From: Crotophaga sulcirostris
Lineage: Eukaryota; Chordata; Aves; Cuculiformes; Crotophagidae
Direction of reading: 5' to 3'
Assembly: GCA_013397455.1 (NCBI GenBank)
Contig: VYZB01000523.1
Coordinates: forward strand, 3,234-67,233
Length of the DNA stretch: 64,000 nucleotides
Shown: one piece after another, positions 21,321 to 35,330 of the stretch
How positions within the stretch are numbered: the first letter of the stretch is position 1
Layout of the letters: every line of letters starts with the position of its first letter
Program-made: the position numbers and the translations under genes
The notes under the pieces: model-generated
Told to the model about the DNA's origin: nothing
Database searches by the model: none
The model's input: the letters and a program-made list of their open reading frames with translations, nothing else

Positions 21321-23536
21321 AGCTTTCCTTCATTCTCATAAATATTATCTAGTGAGGTTTCAGGCTCCTTAGCCTGGGAGCTGTTTCTTTCATATATTAT
21401 GTCCAGCATTTAACACGAAGGGAACCACCTCAGGTGCAGTTGTTCTTTAATGGTACCTGAAGCTTTTCTATTATGGTTCGTTGGTGCAAATTTACTATAA
21501 ATCAAAGCCCTTTTATTTATGGAGATGAAATGCAGTCTTCCCTTCTGCCACTGCTTTGCACTTGGGCATTCTGTACAGGGCTCCTCCAACCTGTGCATCT
21601 GAACTGCTATTTTCATAAGCCGGAGTCTTGCCTTCTTCCTGCATGTTTCTCCCCTGGAGAAGTGCACCGAAACTCTCACTTGCTGTGCCAAATCCCAAGA
21701 TCCCAGAACACTGCACTTCTGCCCCATGTTATGATGAGACAGCAGGAACGGGTGGCTTTGCTGAAGTCAGCAGAGTACAATGTCCTGATTTTACATATGA
21801 TTTTGGAATCAGTTTAGGATGATGAAGCTAGGCACTTCAGCACGTGGACACCTAAGTACACTCACACATCCTTTCGTGTCAATAAGCGTTGACATGTCTA
21901 GATGAGAAAAGCTGGGAGTACTCCCAATGTCAGCCAAACCCCAGCTCTATCCCACACTGAACACTGCCTTCCACCAGCCGCAACACCAGACAACTTTGTC
22001 CATTTCTCTGTCTTCCAGGAAAGGGTGTTTGTTGAAGCAGACATGGCCTGACGGGCTCCTTGCCTGCAAGGCCTGGACAGGGTAACACAACCTGGTGTTC
22101 CATAGCAGTCAGGTCCAGGAACATCTTCAGATACTTTCCCCAGAGCTGTTTAGCACCAGCCCAAACTGCAACTTGGGTCAGACACGGTCGGCAAAGCCTC
22201 ACTTGGTAAAAACCTCCTAAGCAAACATGGCCACAAATCCCACCTGTATCCCTGGTGGGGAAGCTGCCTCTCTGGTCTCTTGTTGTCTGCACACAGAGCG
22301 TGAGCTGGGCCGATGACAGATGTGAGGCCATGTAAATAACCCACCACAGCCAAGCAACTGCCTGCCATCTTGTAAACAACTGGTGATGCGTGTGGGATAG
22401 GAACAGGTCCATGGGCACCTGCTCCTGCCAAGACCAAGCTGACTGTTCAAATGACTGTTTAAGCATTGTTCTTGCTTGCTCTTAGTGCATGTGTCTGTGT
22501 TCAAGAAAGCTGCCAGGTCCTAGGCAGCACCAGAGAGGCTGAGCTGGGGACATGGCACATGGAAAGAAACAAGTCACCCTGAGCTGTGGCAAGGAAGATT
22601 CATGGGAAGCTTACAGAGGAAGGAAGACCAGCCCAGAGGCCCTGACAGGGCATCCGCTCCTCAGCCACAAGTCAGGGATGCTAATCCATCTCTACTTTGG
22701 GTGACTAGGCCCTTGGGGGAATCTTTCTTTGAGGCATGGACCCATTGTTTAGACACTGTGCTTCACAGCAGGCAGAGAGGGTGGATTCAGCTCCCAGCTG
22801 AGTGTGCTCAAGGAAAAGACTGAGGAGACTTCTCTCAGAAAAGTGCTGTCCTCCTTGAACTTGAACTATGTCCCATAATGATGGATTTCAAATGAATAAC
22901 AGCCCATTTAACATGTAGCTGAGAAGCCTGTATCAAATTCCCAAGCTTTTCCTCCTCTCTGACATTGAGAAAATCCTTTTTAATATATCTTATATATCAA
23001 GTTCGTGACCTCCTTAAAGCAAATTATTCTCATTTTAACATCCATAGTTGAAATGTTTTTAGCGGTGTACGACACCAGTATTGAGGACAGAGCTGTCTCC
23101 ATAGTATCAAACTACACTTTGCACCATTTCTTTTGCTCTCACATCCTCCCTTTGCTTGCAGGCCCTTACCTGATTGTTGGCTGCTGTAGGGATGGCATGG
23201 GCAGGAGGAGCAGCTGATTGCAGAAAAGTGATAACGCATGGGCTATGAGCTTGGAAACTTTGGCCTGTGTGGGGTTTTTTTTTCTGTACAACTGCCACTA
23301 CTCTTTGTAGGAAACCGGTAGGATTCTTACTCCAGTCATCGTTATTGCTATCTCAGGAGCATCTGGAGGACTCATCCCAAGTCCCAGACCTTTTCACTTA
23401 GGGAGAGAGGTACCAAGAGTATGCTACCAAGAACTTCTAATATGTTATATGCGTAGCACACAGAAATTTGTACCAGTTATATATGTAGAATCACACGCAC
23501 ACATGGTTTTTTAATGCACATATGGTTTAGGTATTA

Positions 23537-23550
23537 GTGTATATATACAC
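23537..23550. repeat. 14-bp perfect palindrome GTGTATATATACAC
   Basis: A perfect palindrome built on a TATATA core, in a region with further TATA and ACAC dinucleotide runs (about 23470-23555). It is likely simple dinucleotide sequence. Confidence 0.7.
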
Positions 23551-25294
23551 TTATATGGATGTCTCCTACCACTGTAGACCCCTCTAGGAAGCAGCACTGT
23601 ATTCTGATTGCTTGGCCACACTGAGCACGTTTTCAGCGTCTCCATCACATCTACAGCCGAAAACCAGCATCCTGTGGGTTCCCCAAACTTTGGGATTTTC
23701 ATGACCAGTCTCCCCTTATCTAATTGCACCTCCAAAGGCTGGCAGGGTTGATCTCTGTTTTGGGTCTCTTTTCTGCCTGGGCAGGAAGCTCAACCTGAGA
23801 CTGACATCACCAAAGTGATGTCTTTACAGTAATGATGTCTTCGTGGCATCTTGTAAGCAGGGAGGATGTATTTCAAGCTGAAGAGGCAGGCAGCACAGAG
23901 TAGATGTTACTGCACCCTCTGCAGAAAACTTCTGGGAGAGTGAAACCAAACCTTGAAGATTTCACCCAACAAGCTTTGCCCCCTTTGGAAAAGGCTACCT
24001 TCTCTTTCTTTCCTTCCACCTCTCTCAGTAAAACAGCTCAGCCTACATGAGTCCTGCAGCATCGGGGCACCGCGCCACCCCACTGCAGTCGTCCTGTGAT
24101 ATGGCCTGGCGGGGCTGGTAGGTGTTTGGGGTTGAGAGGAAACCCAGCACCTTTGCACATTGGAGCCGTTTACAATGACTTTTGTTGCTGATGGCGCATG
24201 TTGGGTTGTACTTGTTAAATCTTGTTAAACAGGAAACAGGTTTCAAGGCGAGAGGGTCTCTTAGAGTTCAAGCTCCTACTTTCAAATGTTCTTACAAGAT
24301 GCACAATTGGCACCAGCTTACAGGAAATATTTAATTGGAGTCGGAAGGCGCTGGCTCCACTGACCTTGTATTCATTCCCCTGCGTGCTCCTTTCACAATG
24401 ATTTTCACCTATAGCTTAAATCAGTGATTTATTTATACCAGCCAATGGTGAGTTCAGCAGCATTGAGGGGATGAGCAGACTGGAGATGCAGCGAGTGAAA
24501 GGGAGGAGCGAGAAACAAGGACCAGTCTTACGAAGCAGAAGGGGCTGCCACAAACCCAAGAGTGACATATTTATGAGTCCAGTATCGGTTGCCTGCACTG
24601 ATAAGCCATGGTCATTAAAGGAAGGAAAAGTCACCTTTGTGTATATAAAATATACAAGATTCATAGTCTGAAAAGACTCGACAGGAAAGCATTAGGTAAA
24701 TAAAGGATATCCCATAAAGCATAATGTGAAAATTAAATTACCTCATAAGGGAGGAAGGCTGTCTGTCCCAGCAGTGAAAGTGAGGAAAAATGAAATTCCT
24801 TTATTCCATCTCAAAGCTGATTTGGCCTTGGGATTTTGGGTGGATCTAGACACATTGTTACTGATGCCTATAAAAAAAGCAGTAAAGTTCATTACGTTGG
24901 ACTGGAAATGCTGCAGCTTCCCATAAATCTTCACTGTATTCTTACAAGGTGGTGAGAAGCATCTTGTGCATTGCTGCTCATGGTGGCCAAATAACAGAAG
25001 TGCCACTTCGGAGGCAAGTTGGACTTTCAGTGTTATTTCTGACTTTCAGGTCTCACCAGATTTTCTATTCAACCAATTTTGGGAACTGTACTTGTGAATA
25101 CCTGGAAAGGTTTTCCTCCCTCTTCCCCTGACTTTTCCTTTCTGGTGAGTGAAACATATCCAGGATCCACATATATTTGCTTTAACTGGTCAGTGCGCCT
25201 TCAAAACTGAGGAAATGTTGAGATGTCAGTGAGAGACAAAAAGAAGCAAACTGACAGAGTTCATTTATTGCACTCTCCAGTAAAAGACATAATG

Positions 25295-25397
25295 GGAAAA
25301 AAAAAGAGAAAGGGGAAAAGAAAAAGGTAATCCAGTATTTCAAAGTTTTATAATTTTAAAAAATAATTTAAAAAAAATGCAACACTTTTTTTTTTAA
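25295..25397. repeat. A-rich/T-rich low-complexity tract
   Basis: A9 with AGAGAAAGGGG repeats is followed by AT-only sequence and a T10 run. No element body is attached. Confidence 0.8.
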
Positions 25398-27192
25398 ACA
25401 GAATTGGCAATTTCATCAATAAGTGGTCTGCTAGGGGTATGGAAGGCATGCACAGCTCCTGCCTTGCATCCAGGTGACTAACAGGTGAGCAATGTACATC
25501 TTCGCTCTGCCTCAGCAGCAAATCCCTGTAGACACAGCCTTCAGACTCTCCAAAGCTGTTAATTGAAAACCTCGCTGGTGTCCAGGGCATTGGCACAGTG
25601 TTTTTGTTGGAGAAGAACTGATTTGACCTGAATTAAGCCAGTCTCCTTTTTCATTACAAACTGTGGTCCCAGACACACTATCCCCACAGTAGTTAGGTAA
25701 ACCCAAATAGCAAGTTTTAGCCATTATTAAGGTCAGATTTTTTTTTTTCTCCAGCAGAAACATCTACTTGAAATTATGACTGTCTACTTTAGTGCTCTCT
25801 CTGCGTGGAAAAAGCCTAGGGGAAGCTGCTCCTGCCATGGGCTGTGGAATTTTGGAGGGATGACTTTAGAGAAAGAACTCAGTACCAGTTCTTTGAGTCT
25901 CCATTCCCAGAGACATGCCACAGTTGCTGGTCCAACTGAAAAACATGTTTGACTTTGCTGGTGCATCACATAAGCAAATCCAACCACTCTGGTGCCCGTG
26001 CAGGGGCCCAGGAAAGAGAGAGAAACTTATTCAGTATAGCCTGCTTTTGTCCTGGAATTTGCATAAACACCTCTTCCCACCCACTCTTCTGCTCCAGATC
26101 TTTCCAAGTTTGGGTCACATTGCTGTTTTGTCTCACTGCCTGAGAAGACTCTTGCTCCTCAGGAGCCAGCAGTTTCCTCTCCAGAGCACCTATACCCTTT
26201 CAGGGCTCTGTATCAGGTGAATATGCTGAGCATTAATAGAGGTGACAACCACGCAGTGCAAGGGGAGAAAGCAAGGAGTAAGAAACCTATTCTAGGCAAA
26301 CTGAATTGAATTAGTAGGGGTGAAACTTTGTTATCTTTGCAGACCAGTAAGTTAATGATATCACTTTTGCACATCAAAACAGTTAAGGAGTCACCATAAA
26401 GAGCTCTTCTCCCATTTTTGAAACCTCCACTTTATAGACCCATGGTGTTAAACTTAGAAGGTTTTTTCAAGTCAAAACAAACACAGGGCCTGACTTTTTG
26501 CTCATGGCAATCAGCATTGCTCCAGTGGCCTCCACTGATCTGGCTTGTACCAGACACAGCCCTTACTCCTCTAGATCTGTCTTCTCCTTTCAAGCGCATG
26601 GGAGGAAGCCCCTTATTTTTATCACACTTCTTCAAATTGAAAGGTGCCTCTGAGTGAGGCAACCAATATCACAGCCAGGTTTACGCCTAGGAAACTGTGA
26701 CTAAAGAAACAATAGAATACTGATTTGCCACCTCTGGAAATGCAGTTTAGTCCAACTCTGTCATCTTTATCCACAGCCCTTGGGGACATTTCTTTATTTG
26801 TAAGGGGTTTATTTTCAAAACTCTGCATGTGATCACACATTAGATAAATAAGGTGTGACCCAGAAGTGAGAAATGGGAGATCAGTTTTGCAAGAAGCCTG
26901 CTAGATGAGGCAGTTTCATTTCATGTGATTTGGGATTTTTCTTTTATTCCCTCTTTTACCCTTTGCTGATGTCTCAGCTCCCTCTTTAATAAATAACTAG
27001 TCCACATCACTAAACCACTGCACATAACTCAGAGCAATTTGTTACTGTTGGCAATGTCTGTGCAGCAGGGGCCCAGGAACAGACCAGCATGGAAGCAGTA
27101 ATACCTCCCACTCTTCAGGAGCATGATTTCTGCCTGATTACAGAAGGGGTCATTGGTAGGACAATGCAGAGAAGGTCATATACAATTGCCTG

Positions 27193-27207
27193 CACACAAA
27201 TTGTGTG
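27193..27207. repeat. 15-nt odd palindrome CACACAA-A-TTGTGTG
   Basis: Seven-base arms around a central A, inside a CA/TG-rich stretch. It is probably a simple-sequence effect. Confidence 0.6.
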
Positions 27208-29299
27208 TGTTGTATGGTCCTCACATGAGCTACTTTACCCAGGAGTATCTATCAGGAGAAATCCGTGCTGTGATATCAACACCACAGATATGGCAGGACG
27301 TTAAAAACTTAATACGTATTCATAATCACCAGAATACAATGACTATTTGAGCATTTTATATAGCCCTGGGCCCAGAGGGTGGTTTAAAATACAGAAATTC
27401 CTCTAGATACAATGATATAATAAATCCACTAGGCCTAAGGTCCTTCCAAAGGTAAGACTATACACATAGTCTCCAAATACTTGGTGAGGCTGTAACATTA
27501 AGAGCCACATATGGTTTTAAAAACAAATGAGAAAGGACTACACACGTTTTTTTCCCTTGACTCCCATCTGTCTGTCCTCCATGAACTCTGGGTGCTGCAA
27601 CGAGGGCACCTTCCCATGGCATGGCTATTTTGCTGGTGCTCACCATAAAGTCAAGCTGCAGGTCGAGGGGGATTTTCAGGGTTCTGCCTGGAACAGAAGA
27701 ACTCAACTGCCCTCTGTCTGCAAAAAACTTTAAGGATTAGCCAAGAGCATGTGCCACTAGGCAAACTGGGCACCTACTTTTCTTCTTCCCAGGAAGCTCA
27801 TGCGGGTTGAGGCAGGAGGAACAGCAGCTGCTGGGAAAAAAGTAATGAAAACCCTCAGACTTTGAGAGAAAACCTCATCCTAGTACATACCACTTTCTTC
27901 AGCTTAGGAAGGTCTTTCTCAGCTTCCCTTTGTCTACACATTTATAAGCATATAGTCTCTAATACTCCTTTCTTGTTATAACCACCTTCCTTGAGAGCCC
28001 TGGCCCAACTTAACCTCTTTTGGATATGAGGACATAGAGGGAGGAAGCAGGGGGAACATGATTTCTATGTACACTTTGGTCTTTTGTTGCCACTTAGCTG
28101 GTCTCTGTGAATGTTGGTACTTGGGACTGGAAACCTTGGGGCTCAATGGAAGAGCATCAAATGGAAGGTGAAAAATAAGTCAACAGAGCAACTGTAGGGC
28201 AACTGTGGTTTACCTAGGCTGTAACATCTGGGCTCAGCAGCATGGCGTGCCAATGCTTTCCAATTTCAAAGTCATCTTATTTGTTTCTGTGGGGATTTGG
28301 GGGAAGTTTTTTATTCATTGTTGGGTTTGTGTTTTTGTTTTGCTTTTTAACAAAGCACCTCTAGAAAGGGTATGCTTTCCAAAAAAGGTATTGTTTAAGG
28401 TAATAATACACAAGGGAAAATGGGGCATGTAGGGGAAGGCAAGGGAGAAGCAAAGCAGGAAGAAAATCTCCGCAGTTGCTCTCAGTAGAAAAACACTGGG
28501 TCTATAGGTTATGATGAGTTAAAAAAGTGAGGGTCTAATGGAATTTTTCAGATTTATTTCATGGAAGACCATTTATTTGGGGGAAGGAATCCTCATTTTT
28601 TTCTTGAAATATTATTTTGACGTTTAAGACCTTGACAGAGCCAAGCAAGGCAGAATACCAAACTCTCACAGCTTTCATGTGCAAAGCAGAAAGAGCAATG
28701 GCAAATCGTGTTTTGGCTACAGCTACGCTAATCAACAAAATAAAGACCCTGAAGGCCATTTATGAGGGAGTTGCAGGAGTCTTGAAAAAAAGCCCCAGAT
28801 TGTCTAGGACCCTCACTTACCACCTCTGCCACTTGCTCTTTGGCAGAACTGCATTGCCAGTTTCGGAGGAGGCAAAGTCAACTGGAAGAGGAACATGATA
28901 TAACTCGGATTGGTGAGGGAAAGTGATTTGAGTTGCTCATCTCCAAATGCGGTGGGAGACAGCGAAGGGAAGATGAGGGAACAAGGAGGAAAGCTGGGGC
29001 ATAGAGGCCCATGGCCCCACTCTGTGGGTGCAAGAGCAGATTTTCTGCTGCATATGCCACCACTTTGACAGATTTTGGGAAGTGACAGAGCAAAAAAGAG
29101 GCCATGCTGGTGATGGGCACTGTCAGTGCCAGTAATCTGTGGGCGAGTACAACAGAAAGCAAGTCTTTGGCATCAAGCAGAAAGATAATAGTAGAAGGGT
29201 CAGGCAGAAGATTATCTCTTTCCCCGTGCTTTTTAAGATTTGCCTTTGTCAGTTGATGCTTAATGTTAATATACAGGTACCTCAAATAATGTAAAAGGT

Positions 29300-29420
29300 T
29301 CAGATAGCTCTACTGGTTACCAATTGATTGTTTGAAGGCAACAACGAACCATTCATGAGAGATTGTTATCAAATTAAAATAATTAGTTTTACTTGCTTAA
29401 TTCACATTAGTGGCATCTTA
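29300..29420. promoter_or_regulatory. Candidate regulatory block with SOX- and homeodomain-type motifs
   Basis: GATTGTTATCAAATTAAAAT holds an ATTGTT (SOX-type, 29362-29367) next to TAATTA (29380-29385). It sits in AT-rich, high-complexity sequence with no repeat. Motif spacing is compatible with a composite site, but such motifs are common by chance in AT-rich DNA. Confidence 0.2.
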
Positions 29421-31160
29421 TTGAACAAAAGAGTGAACCCAGGCAGTTTGTGGTGGTAACAAATTTCACGTGAGAGTGGCATTCACTTAATTTTGGATGT
29501 TTCACAAAAGTCTGGATGTTTAATAAGATCACATGAAAGAAGTATTGTGTTATTACTTGTGTAATACTTTCTCTAACACTGAGACCCTGCATAGTCCCAC
29601 AAAAATAAAGGAGTCACTCACACACTTGAAAGTCAAACATAGCTACTTGTCTTGCTGGATCAAGACCAAATCTCTTGTCTCTCCAAAACAGAACTAAAAA
29701 TCCACGAGAAGTTCTCATGTGATTTCCAGTATTTCCCATTTCAAGTCAGGCTACAAATCTTGCCTGAATACTTCATGGTGCTACTCCCTGCAAGCCAATT
29801 CTGGTCAGACACAGCAATGACAGCCCTTCCTTAAAATGGAAAATAGTTCATATAAGATATCTGTGCACATTCAATCTCCAAGTTTCAGTGTGAAGTTGGT
29901 TCAGATTTGGGCTTACAGATTAACACTTCTAACCTACTTATTTTTAAGTTATATTCATTTGCCTCTCTTAACATGCTTTCTCTGATGCTTGTCCTTCACT
30001 GCTCTTGCCCAGCATTTCCAGACCTGTTAAATCTGCACCTTTTACCTTTCCTATTTCTCTGGCAAGAAGGAGCCCCTCCTCCTGTCTCCCCCTTACTCCT
30101 GTGTGAGTAACATCTATCACTGTGTCAGCACCTGTCTGAACAGCACTAGGGAAGGGTCAAGGTATTATTTCCTACCCTTGACAGGTGTTATAACAATGTT
30201 GAACCACTTCAACTTATGAAAGTTTCCATTCTGGAAACTGCTGTGCATACTTTTCTTCCTGCTATTCCATCTTCCCTGGAGGCTTCTCAGCTTTCCTTGT
30301 GCCAAGGTAAAAAGCCACTCGTGGTTCCACAAATGTAAAAGTTTTGAAGATTGCGCAGTGCCGAGAAGAGCCAGTGTGCAGGAGCACAACCTGAGGAGTC
30401 TACTGTGATGGCCATGACTTAGCATTGCCCCTTCTGGGTCAGGTTCTGCCTAAACCACAGTGCTGGGAAACCTCCCACCTGGCAGGGTCATGCTCGGGCT
30501 GAAGCAGGAGATGCAGAGCAAAATAACCACACAGAGGCACAGAAATGCATCTCTAACACCAAATAGCTAGTCCTTGTCCATGGAGGTTGTTGAAATCATG
30601 TCTGCGCTTACATGGCTTACCTACACAAGCAACGTTCTAACTAGACCTAGGAAATCAGAACAAGGAACAGGCCTGACTGTAATAGACACTGGGCAGATAA
30701 CACAGAATTTGAACCCTTGGGATTCCAGTTTGGTTGCAGCAGGTCAAAAAGCTGGAGGACATGACAAAACGCCAGTGCTGAGTAGAAATAGCAGTTCAGC
30801 CACACACAGCATAGGTGTTCTGCAGTGTTCTTCAGAGAGATGCTGGGTCCTCCTCTTCTCTCTGCATTCCCCACTCTCCACTTCTGTTCCCTGTGGCAAA
30901 GCACACACATGCACAGTCGTACCTGCTGGACCTGCATAAGCTTTCTGCATTCTCCCTCCTGTAACATCGAGAGAGTGAGAATAGTTTAAGGAACAAATGA
31001 TCTGTTAAAGGCATGCAATGTGAAAGAAATGCGAAATATTTGGAGGCTGGATTCTTACTCATGCAAAAGTTACACAATTAGGCAAGTTAGCTGTCTTTTT
31101 TTATGAGGAAACAGGCATTCCTGCAAGGTGACTTGTTTCATCCTAGCATAAGTGTCCAGA
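29420..31160. other. Intergenic/intronic sequence, no gene seen
   Basis: Short frames without domains on both strands (30574-30939 plus, 30647-30967 minus, 30832-31077 minus). No repeat is recognised. Confidence 0.45.
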
Positions 31161-31265
31161 CAAAACTAGATTAAATCACTCCCTGCCATTAAATATCTGG
31201 CCACTAATTACCTGGGCAATCAGGTGAAATTAAATACCTAATTGTCACCTAAGGGGGATGAATCC
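31160..31265. promoter_or_regulatory. Candidate enhancer core: E-box plus homeodomain sites
   Basis: TAATTA (31205-31210), the ZEB/SNAI-type E-box CAGGTG (31221-31226), TAATTG (31239-31244) and a CACCTAA (31246-31252) lie within 50 bp. The surrounding sequence is complex and repeat-free. The density of alternating bHLH/zinc-finger and homeodomain sites is unusual for this window. Confidence 0.3.
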
Positions 31266-31269
31266 TTCC

Positions 31270-34200
31270 TTTGAGACCCAGCTGCTTAGATACGGTTCAA
31301 AATTTCCCGTCTTATACAAGACAAATTTCCCATGTGCCTGAAGTTCAGAAAGACAATAGAGCAGGCCATTGACACAAGGAAAAGGTGGGCTCCTTGGAGA
31401 GGCTGCTTTTCAGGACCCCTGATTCCACCCCATGTACTCCCTTCTCTTTAGCAATAACATGTTCCATCTTCATGTAAATCAAGCAATTACTACTGAGCAC
31501 ACCAGTGTCCAGCCACGAACATTGCACCTGGGCTTCTCTGAGTCACTCCAGGAGATAAGAGGAAATTTGTATATCCAGATAACAGTGCAGGGAGAGGGTG
31601 TAAGAGAAGGCTACAAGGGACAAGAGAAACTTAATTTTTGTTAAAAGTTGTTATTATTATATATTAGTCTGTATCTTCCTTTTTGCATAGGTTTGATTGT
31701 TTTGGGGTGGTTTGGTTTGATTTGATTTTTTTCCCCACAAAGAAGAGCTGTGTTTAAGGGATAACTACATCTTCTTATGTTCAACTGCTGACAATTACTG
31801 TGGAAAAGCTGAAGACTTCCAGCCTCAGAAGTACCCGAATAGTTAACAACTGACTGGGCCTGCTCAGTGGTAAATTGACAATATTCCTGGAATCCTGAGG
31901 CTGGCAAGCCAGAGGAGAGGACTACAGCACAGCACAAAACATCAGTTCTTTCTGCTGTCCACTTGAACTCATGCAGACTGGGAAGTGGAATAAGAGATTT
32001 TTTTTTTTACGGCAAGGTTTGTCTGTCAGAGGCATCCCCCAAGCAGAGGAATCCTTGCAAGGACTGCCTTTTTTTATAAAGTATTCTAATTCATTCCTTA
32101 ATTGTGATTAATTGTTTAACTTAGTTTGGCTATAAATCATAAAGCAAGCTCAGAGATTTATCCAGCAGAGACATGCACAGCTTCTTTGACACACCACTGG
32201 CACCAAATCTCCTGATTCACTGGCAAAAATGCTTTCAGTAAAACCCAGAAAAAGAAAATGCAAAACCAAACAAGAGCCATCAAATAGCACCCTATGCAGA
32301 GGATAAAGAAAGGCTAAAGTCAGCATTTTATCTGATAGTCTGTCTTCAGGAAATGCCTGTGAAAACAGTTTTGGAAAGCAATAGCTGATCTGACTGCAGA
32401 TATTCCTTGAAATAAGAAAGGTGCAAAATCCTGGTACCATTTTTTTTTTTTAAGAAAACAAAATAGTTCTCACCGGAAGAAAAGCATTCTCTCACCCCGT
32501 GGAAGGCAGAGCACCTTATTGTGGGTAAAATATTAGAAGATACAAACCTGCCAGAAGAAGAATTCATATACTTTTAAGAGCAAAAGGAAATAGCACTGCA
32601 TTAAAAATGAGTCAATGGAAAGGGATAGACAAACACAGAGGAGGCCGCTACAGTGATGAAGTGTTTACCTAGCTAGGCTCTCTCTGAATCCCTGAGTGCC
32701 ATCATCACAGTCTTCCTCATTCTCAGAATTTTTTTTTGTTTTGGGGTGTTTTTTTTTTAATCGACAGGCAATTGTAACTATGAAAACCTGAACCCTGGTC
32801 TACTTTGCTACATACCTTCTCTTCGTCACCCACACGATAGCTTGTATTTTGCAGGAGAGAGAAAGAGACAGAGAACTGGCAGTGTCATACGCCCATTAAA
32901 GACAAGAAATATGGCCTCAAAGGTCTTTTTACTGTTAAAACATCCTGTCTAACAACCCCAGTTAAGAAAGGTTCTGTAACTGGTGTTCCTAACCGCAAAG
33001 TCCCCTTCTTTCCCAGCATTCACACTTACTCAAAATATACGTACCTCACACAATGGCAGTGGAATTAATCTCACTTGTGTCAATACCTTTTCCTGGGGAG
33101 AGAAGTTGAGTGCAAGGCAGAGAAGCCCCACATCTACAATGCAAATGATATCCCTAATGTGCCACCAGGAAACAAAAGTAGAGCACATGGGAGCCCTGGT
33201 AGATGTACTGGCCTGAAACCCGGTAGCCGCATAAATAACGCTAACCTCACTATCATCACCCAAAGTCCTGGGCAACAGTAGTGCAGGGGCACATTTAACT
33301 GAGGGGGTTGCTTTCCAGGCTGACACATAAGTGGGCATCATCAACTTCAACTTATAGTTTATTCTCCATTTTTTTAAATACAGCGGGAGGCTGCTAAGGA
33401 CAAGACGTGGAGAGCTGTCTGGAACTGGAGGAGTGGTTTGTAGGAGGAATGGCTGGAGGATGCTGCACATCCTGGCCTGCTTGACTGAAATGACAGCTCA
33501 AACCCCCATGCTTCCCTCAATTGTGGTTTATAGTTTCTTGGGAGGAGGGGTTCTCAAGGAGGAATAGGGGAGTTGATACTATAAAGTAGGCTGCAAGGCA
33601 AATGTCGGCTTTTCCGACCAATGTGAGTATTCGTAGAAGCAGCTTCCAGATTGCCAGGAGACAGTTCCTACTGAGCTGGGCAATACAGGGGTTGGACAAT
33701 CAGTGTAGTGAAGGTAGGAGTTTACGCATATGACAGACAATACTGGGGTTGGGATCAGATGGAGCAGACTCAGGTGGGTGTTTGGGGGCTTTAGAATTAT
33801 GTGCACTTTAGCCAGCTGTGGCCAGCCGCCAGTCTCCAGTTGTAACTATTGGGTTGCAGATGTGAGAACCTGAAGCAGTGCTTAAAAACCTTAGGAAAAA
33901 CAAAGACAATTAATAGCATCCTTATACCTGAGGTGGTCCTTCCAAGAGCCCCTGAAAGAGTCTGGTATATTGAATAATGGCAAGCTCAGGTGTTGCATGC
34001 GGCATGCCTGGAAACTGTGTGATAGAAATGAAGTGGCAGCTTGCCATTCAATTCAGTCACTCCAGCATCCACATCTTCCTCACATCTAGTGCCAGAATCA
34101 ATTGACCAATCCAGATTCTGATCAGATATGGCTGCTACTGGCATGGAAATGGGAGAGGAACTATCTCACACAGTAACAGCAAAATGAATATCTCTTTAGA

Positions 34201-35330
34201 AATTGCCTAAGAAAATAGACGCAATAACCCAATCCAACCAAAATTAAAAAATGATGCCTCTGAACAGCAGCAAGTGGAAGATAAGAACTGGTCCTTTATT
34301 GAGTCCAGAGGCCTCCTGGACAGAAGGAAAAACAAGTAGAAGATCAAATGAATAGTGGGTCAAGTAAAGCACTAGGCAAAGAGGTTTGAAGCCAAACCAC
34401 AGGACACATTTGTCAAGCTCTTAAAAAAATAGAAATGCAGGATCAAAGCAGAAGCACTTTGCAAATATTAACATTTGTCACCTACTTTTACTTTTGATGT
34501 ACTTCATTTTGAAGACATTTCTCCCTTTTCTCTTTTTTTAAAAAAAACCCAGGATAATCTAATCTTTCAGTACACACACTTGCCTCCTTCAAAAGAAACA
34601 CAATGACAATATTACTGAAACATGGAAGGTTTTAATAAGAATAGATTAAAAGAACCAACATATGGAAAACAAATAATAAAAATATATTAAGCAGCAGTCC
34701 AGGGAAATGTTGTTGACACTGTTGTCAAATGTTCTAATATAAAGGTTTTGGGAGTTTTCCCAACAAAATATAAATGAAACAATAACTCTTTGTATCACCT
34801 CACATGTAAGTGGAGGAAGAGCATTCCTGTAGCGCTTGAGTCAGCAACAACATAACTAAAGAAAAGTCACTTTAGCAACAAATGGATCACATTCATTACT
34901 GATGTGTATATATTGTTTTGGAGATGCTGCCTCGTTGATTAACAGGATCAAAATATGGAACAAAAAAAGAGAAATAAAAAGAAAGTTTGAAAACTTATTC
35001 CGGAGCATTTTCAGCTGCGTGTTTGTCGCTGCTGCATCAGCTCTGAAGCTCACATCCTTCAAAGGTGGTGAGACAAGTCCTAACTCAACAATGGGCTGAT
35101 GTTCCTGCAAGTCTAGGTGACAGTTTTGTTTTCTTCCTTCCTTCAGCTGGAAGTTTTTTGTGTTTCTGCTGACACCCTGAGCAGTGAGACTGCAGAGGGG
35201 AGCAGCATTTGAGGACCTTCAGCGTGCACTGAGAGCAACCTTCTGCATGCTGAGAGATTTACAGCTCTGCAGCCGAGGTACCGCTCTGCACTGCACAAGA
35301 TACATAACAACAACAATACCTCAGGCTGAA
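31270..35330. other. Intergenic/intronic sequence with minor T-rich tracts
   Basis: No gene is recognised. The 146-codon minus-strand frame at 33030-33470 has no domain. T-rich stretches occur at about 31705-31735 (TTTGAT-like repeats), 32000-32010, 32440-32452 and 32729-32760. A 12-bp palindrome lies at 32052-32063 and a homeodomain-type cluster at 32098-32114. Confidence 0.45.
32052..32063. repeat. 12-bp perfect palindrome TCCTTGCAAGGA
   Basis: An exact dyad just upstream of a run of homeodomain-type cores (TTAATTGTGATTAATTG, 32098-32114). It may be a dimeric binding site. Confidence 0.6.

Larger units (their letters stand above)
21330..29290. other. Intergenic/intronic sequence, no gene seen
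   Basis: Nearly 8 kb without an identifiable gene or mobile element. The longest frame, 178 codons on the minus strand at 21930-22466, overlaps two other minus-strand frames (22150-22437, 22217-22504) and has no domain. An A/T-rich low-complexity patch lies at 25295-25397. Two short palindromes are noted at 23537-23550 and 27193-27207. Confidence 0.5.

Noticed and set aside
21930..22466. Minus-strand frame of 178 codons
   Set aside because: Long for this window, but no domain, no splice-site support, and two other minus-strand frames overlap it in the same DNA.
28617..28898. Plus-strand frame of 93 codons with Ala/Lys/Leu-rich composition
   Set aside because: Looks protein-like at first, but no domain, and the antisense strand is also open (28559-28759).
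33030..33470. Minus-strand frame of 146 codons
   Set aside because: No domain; other frames on both strands are open in the same stretch.
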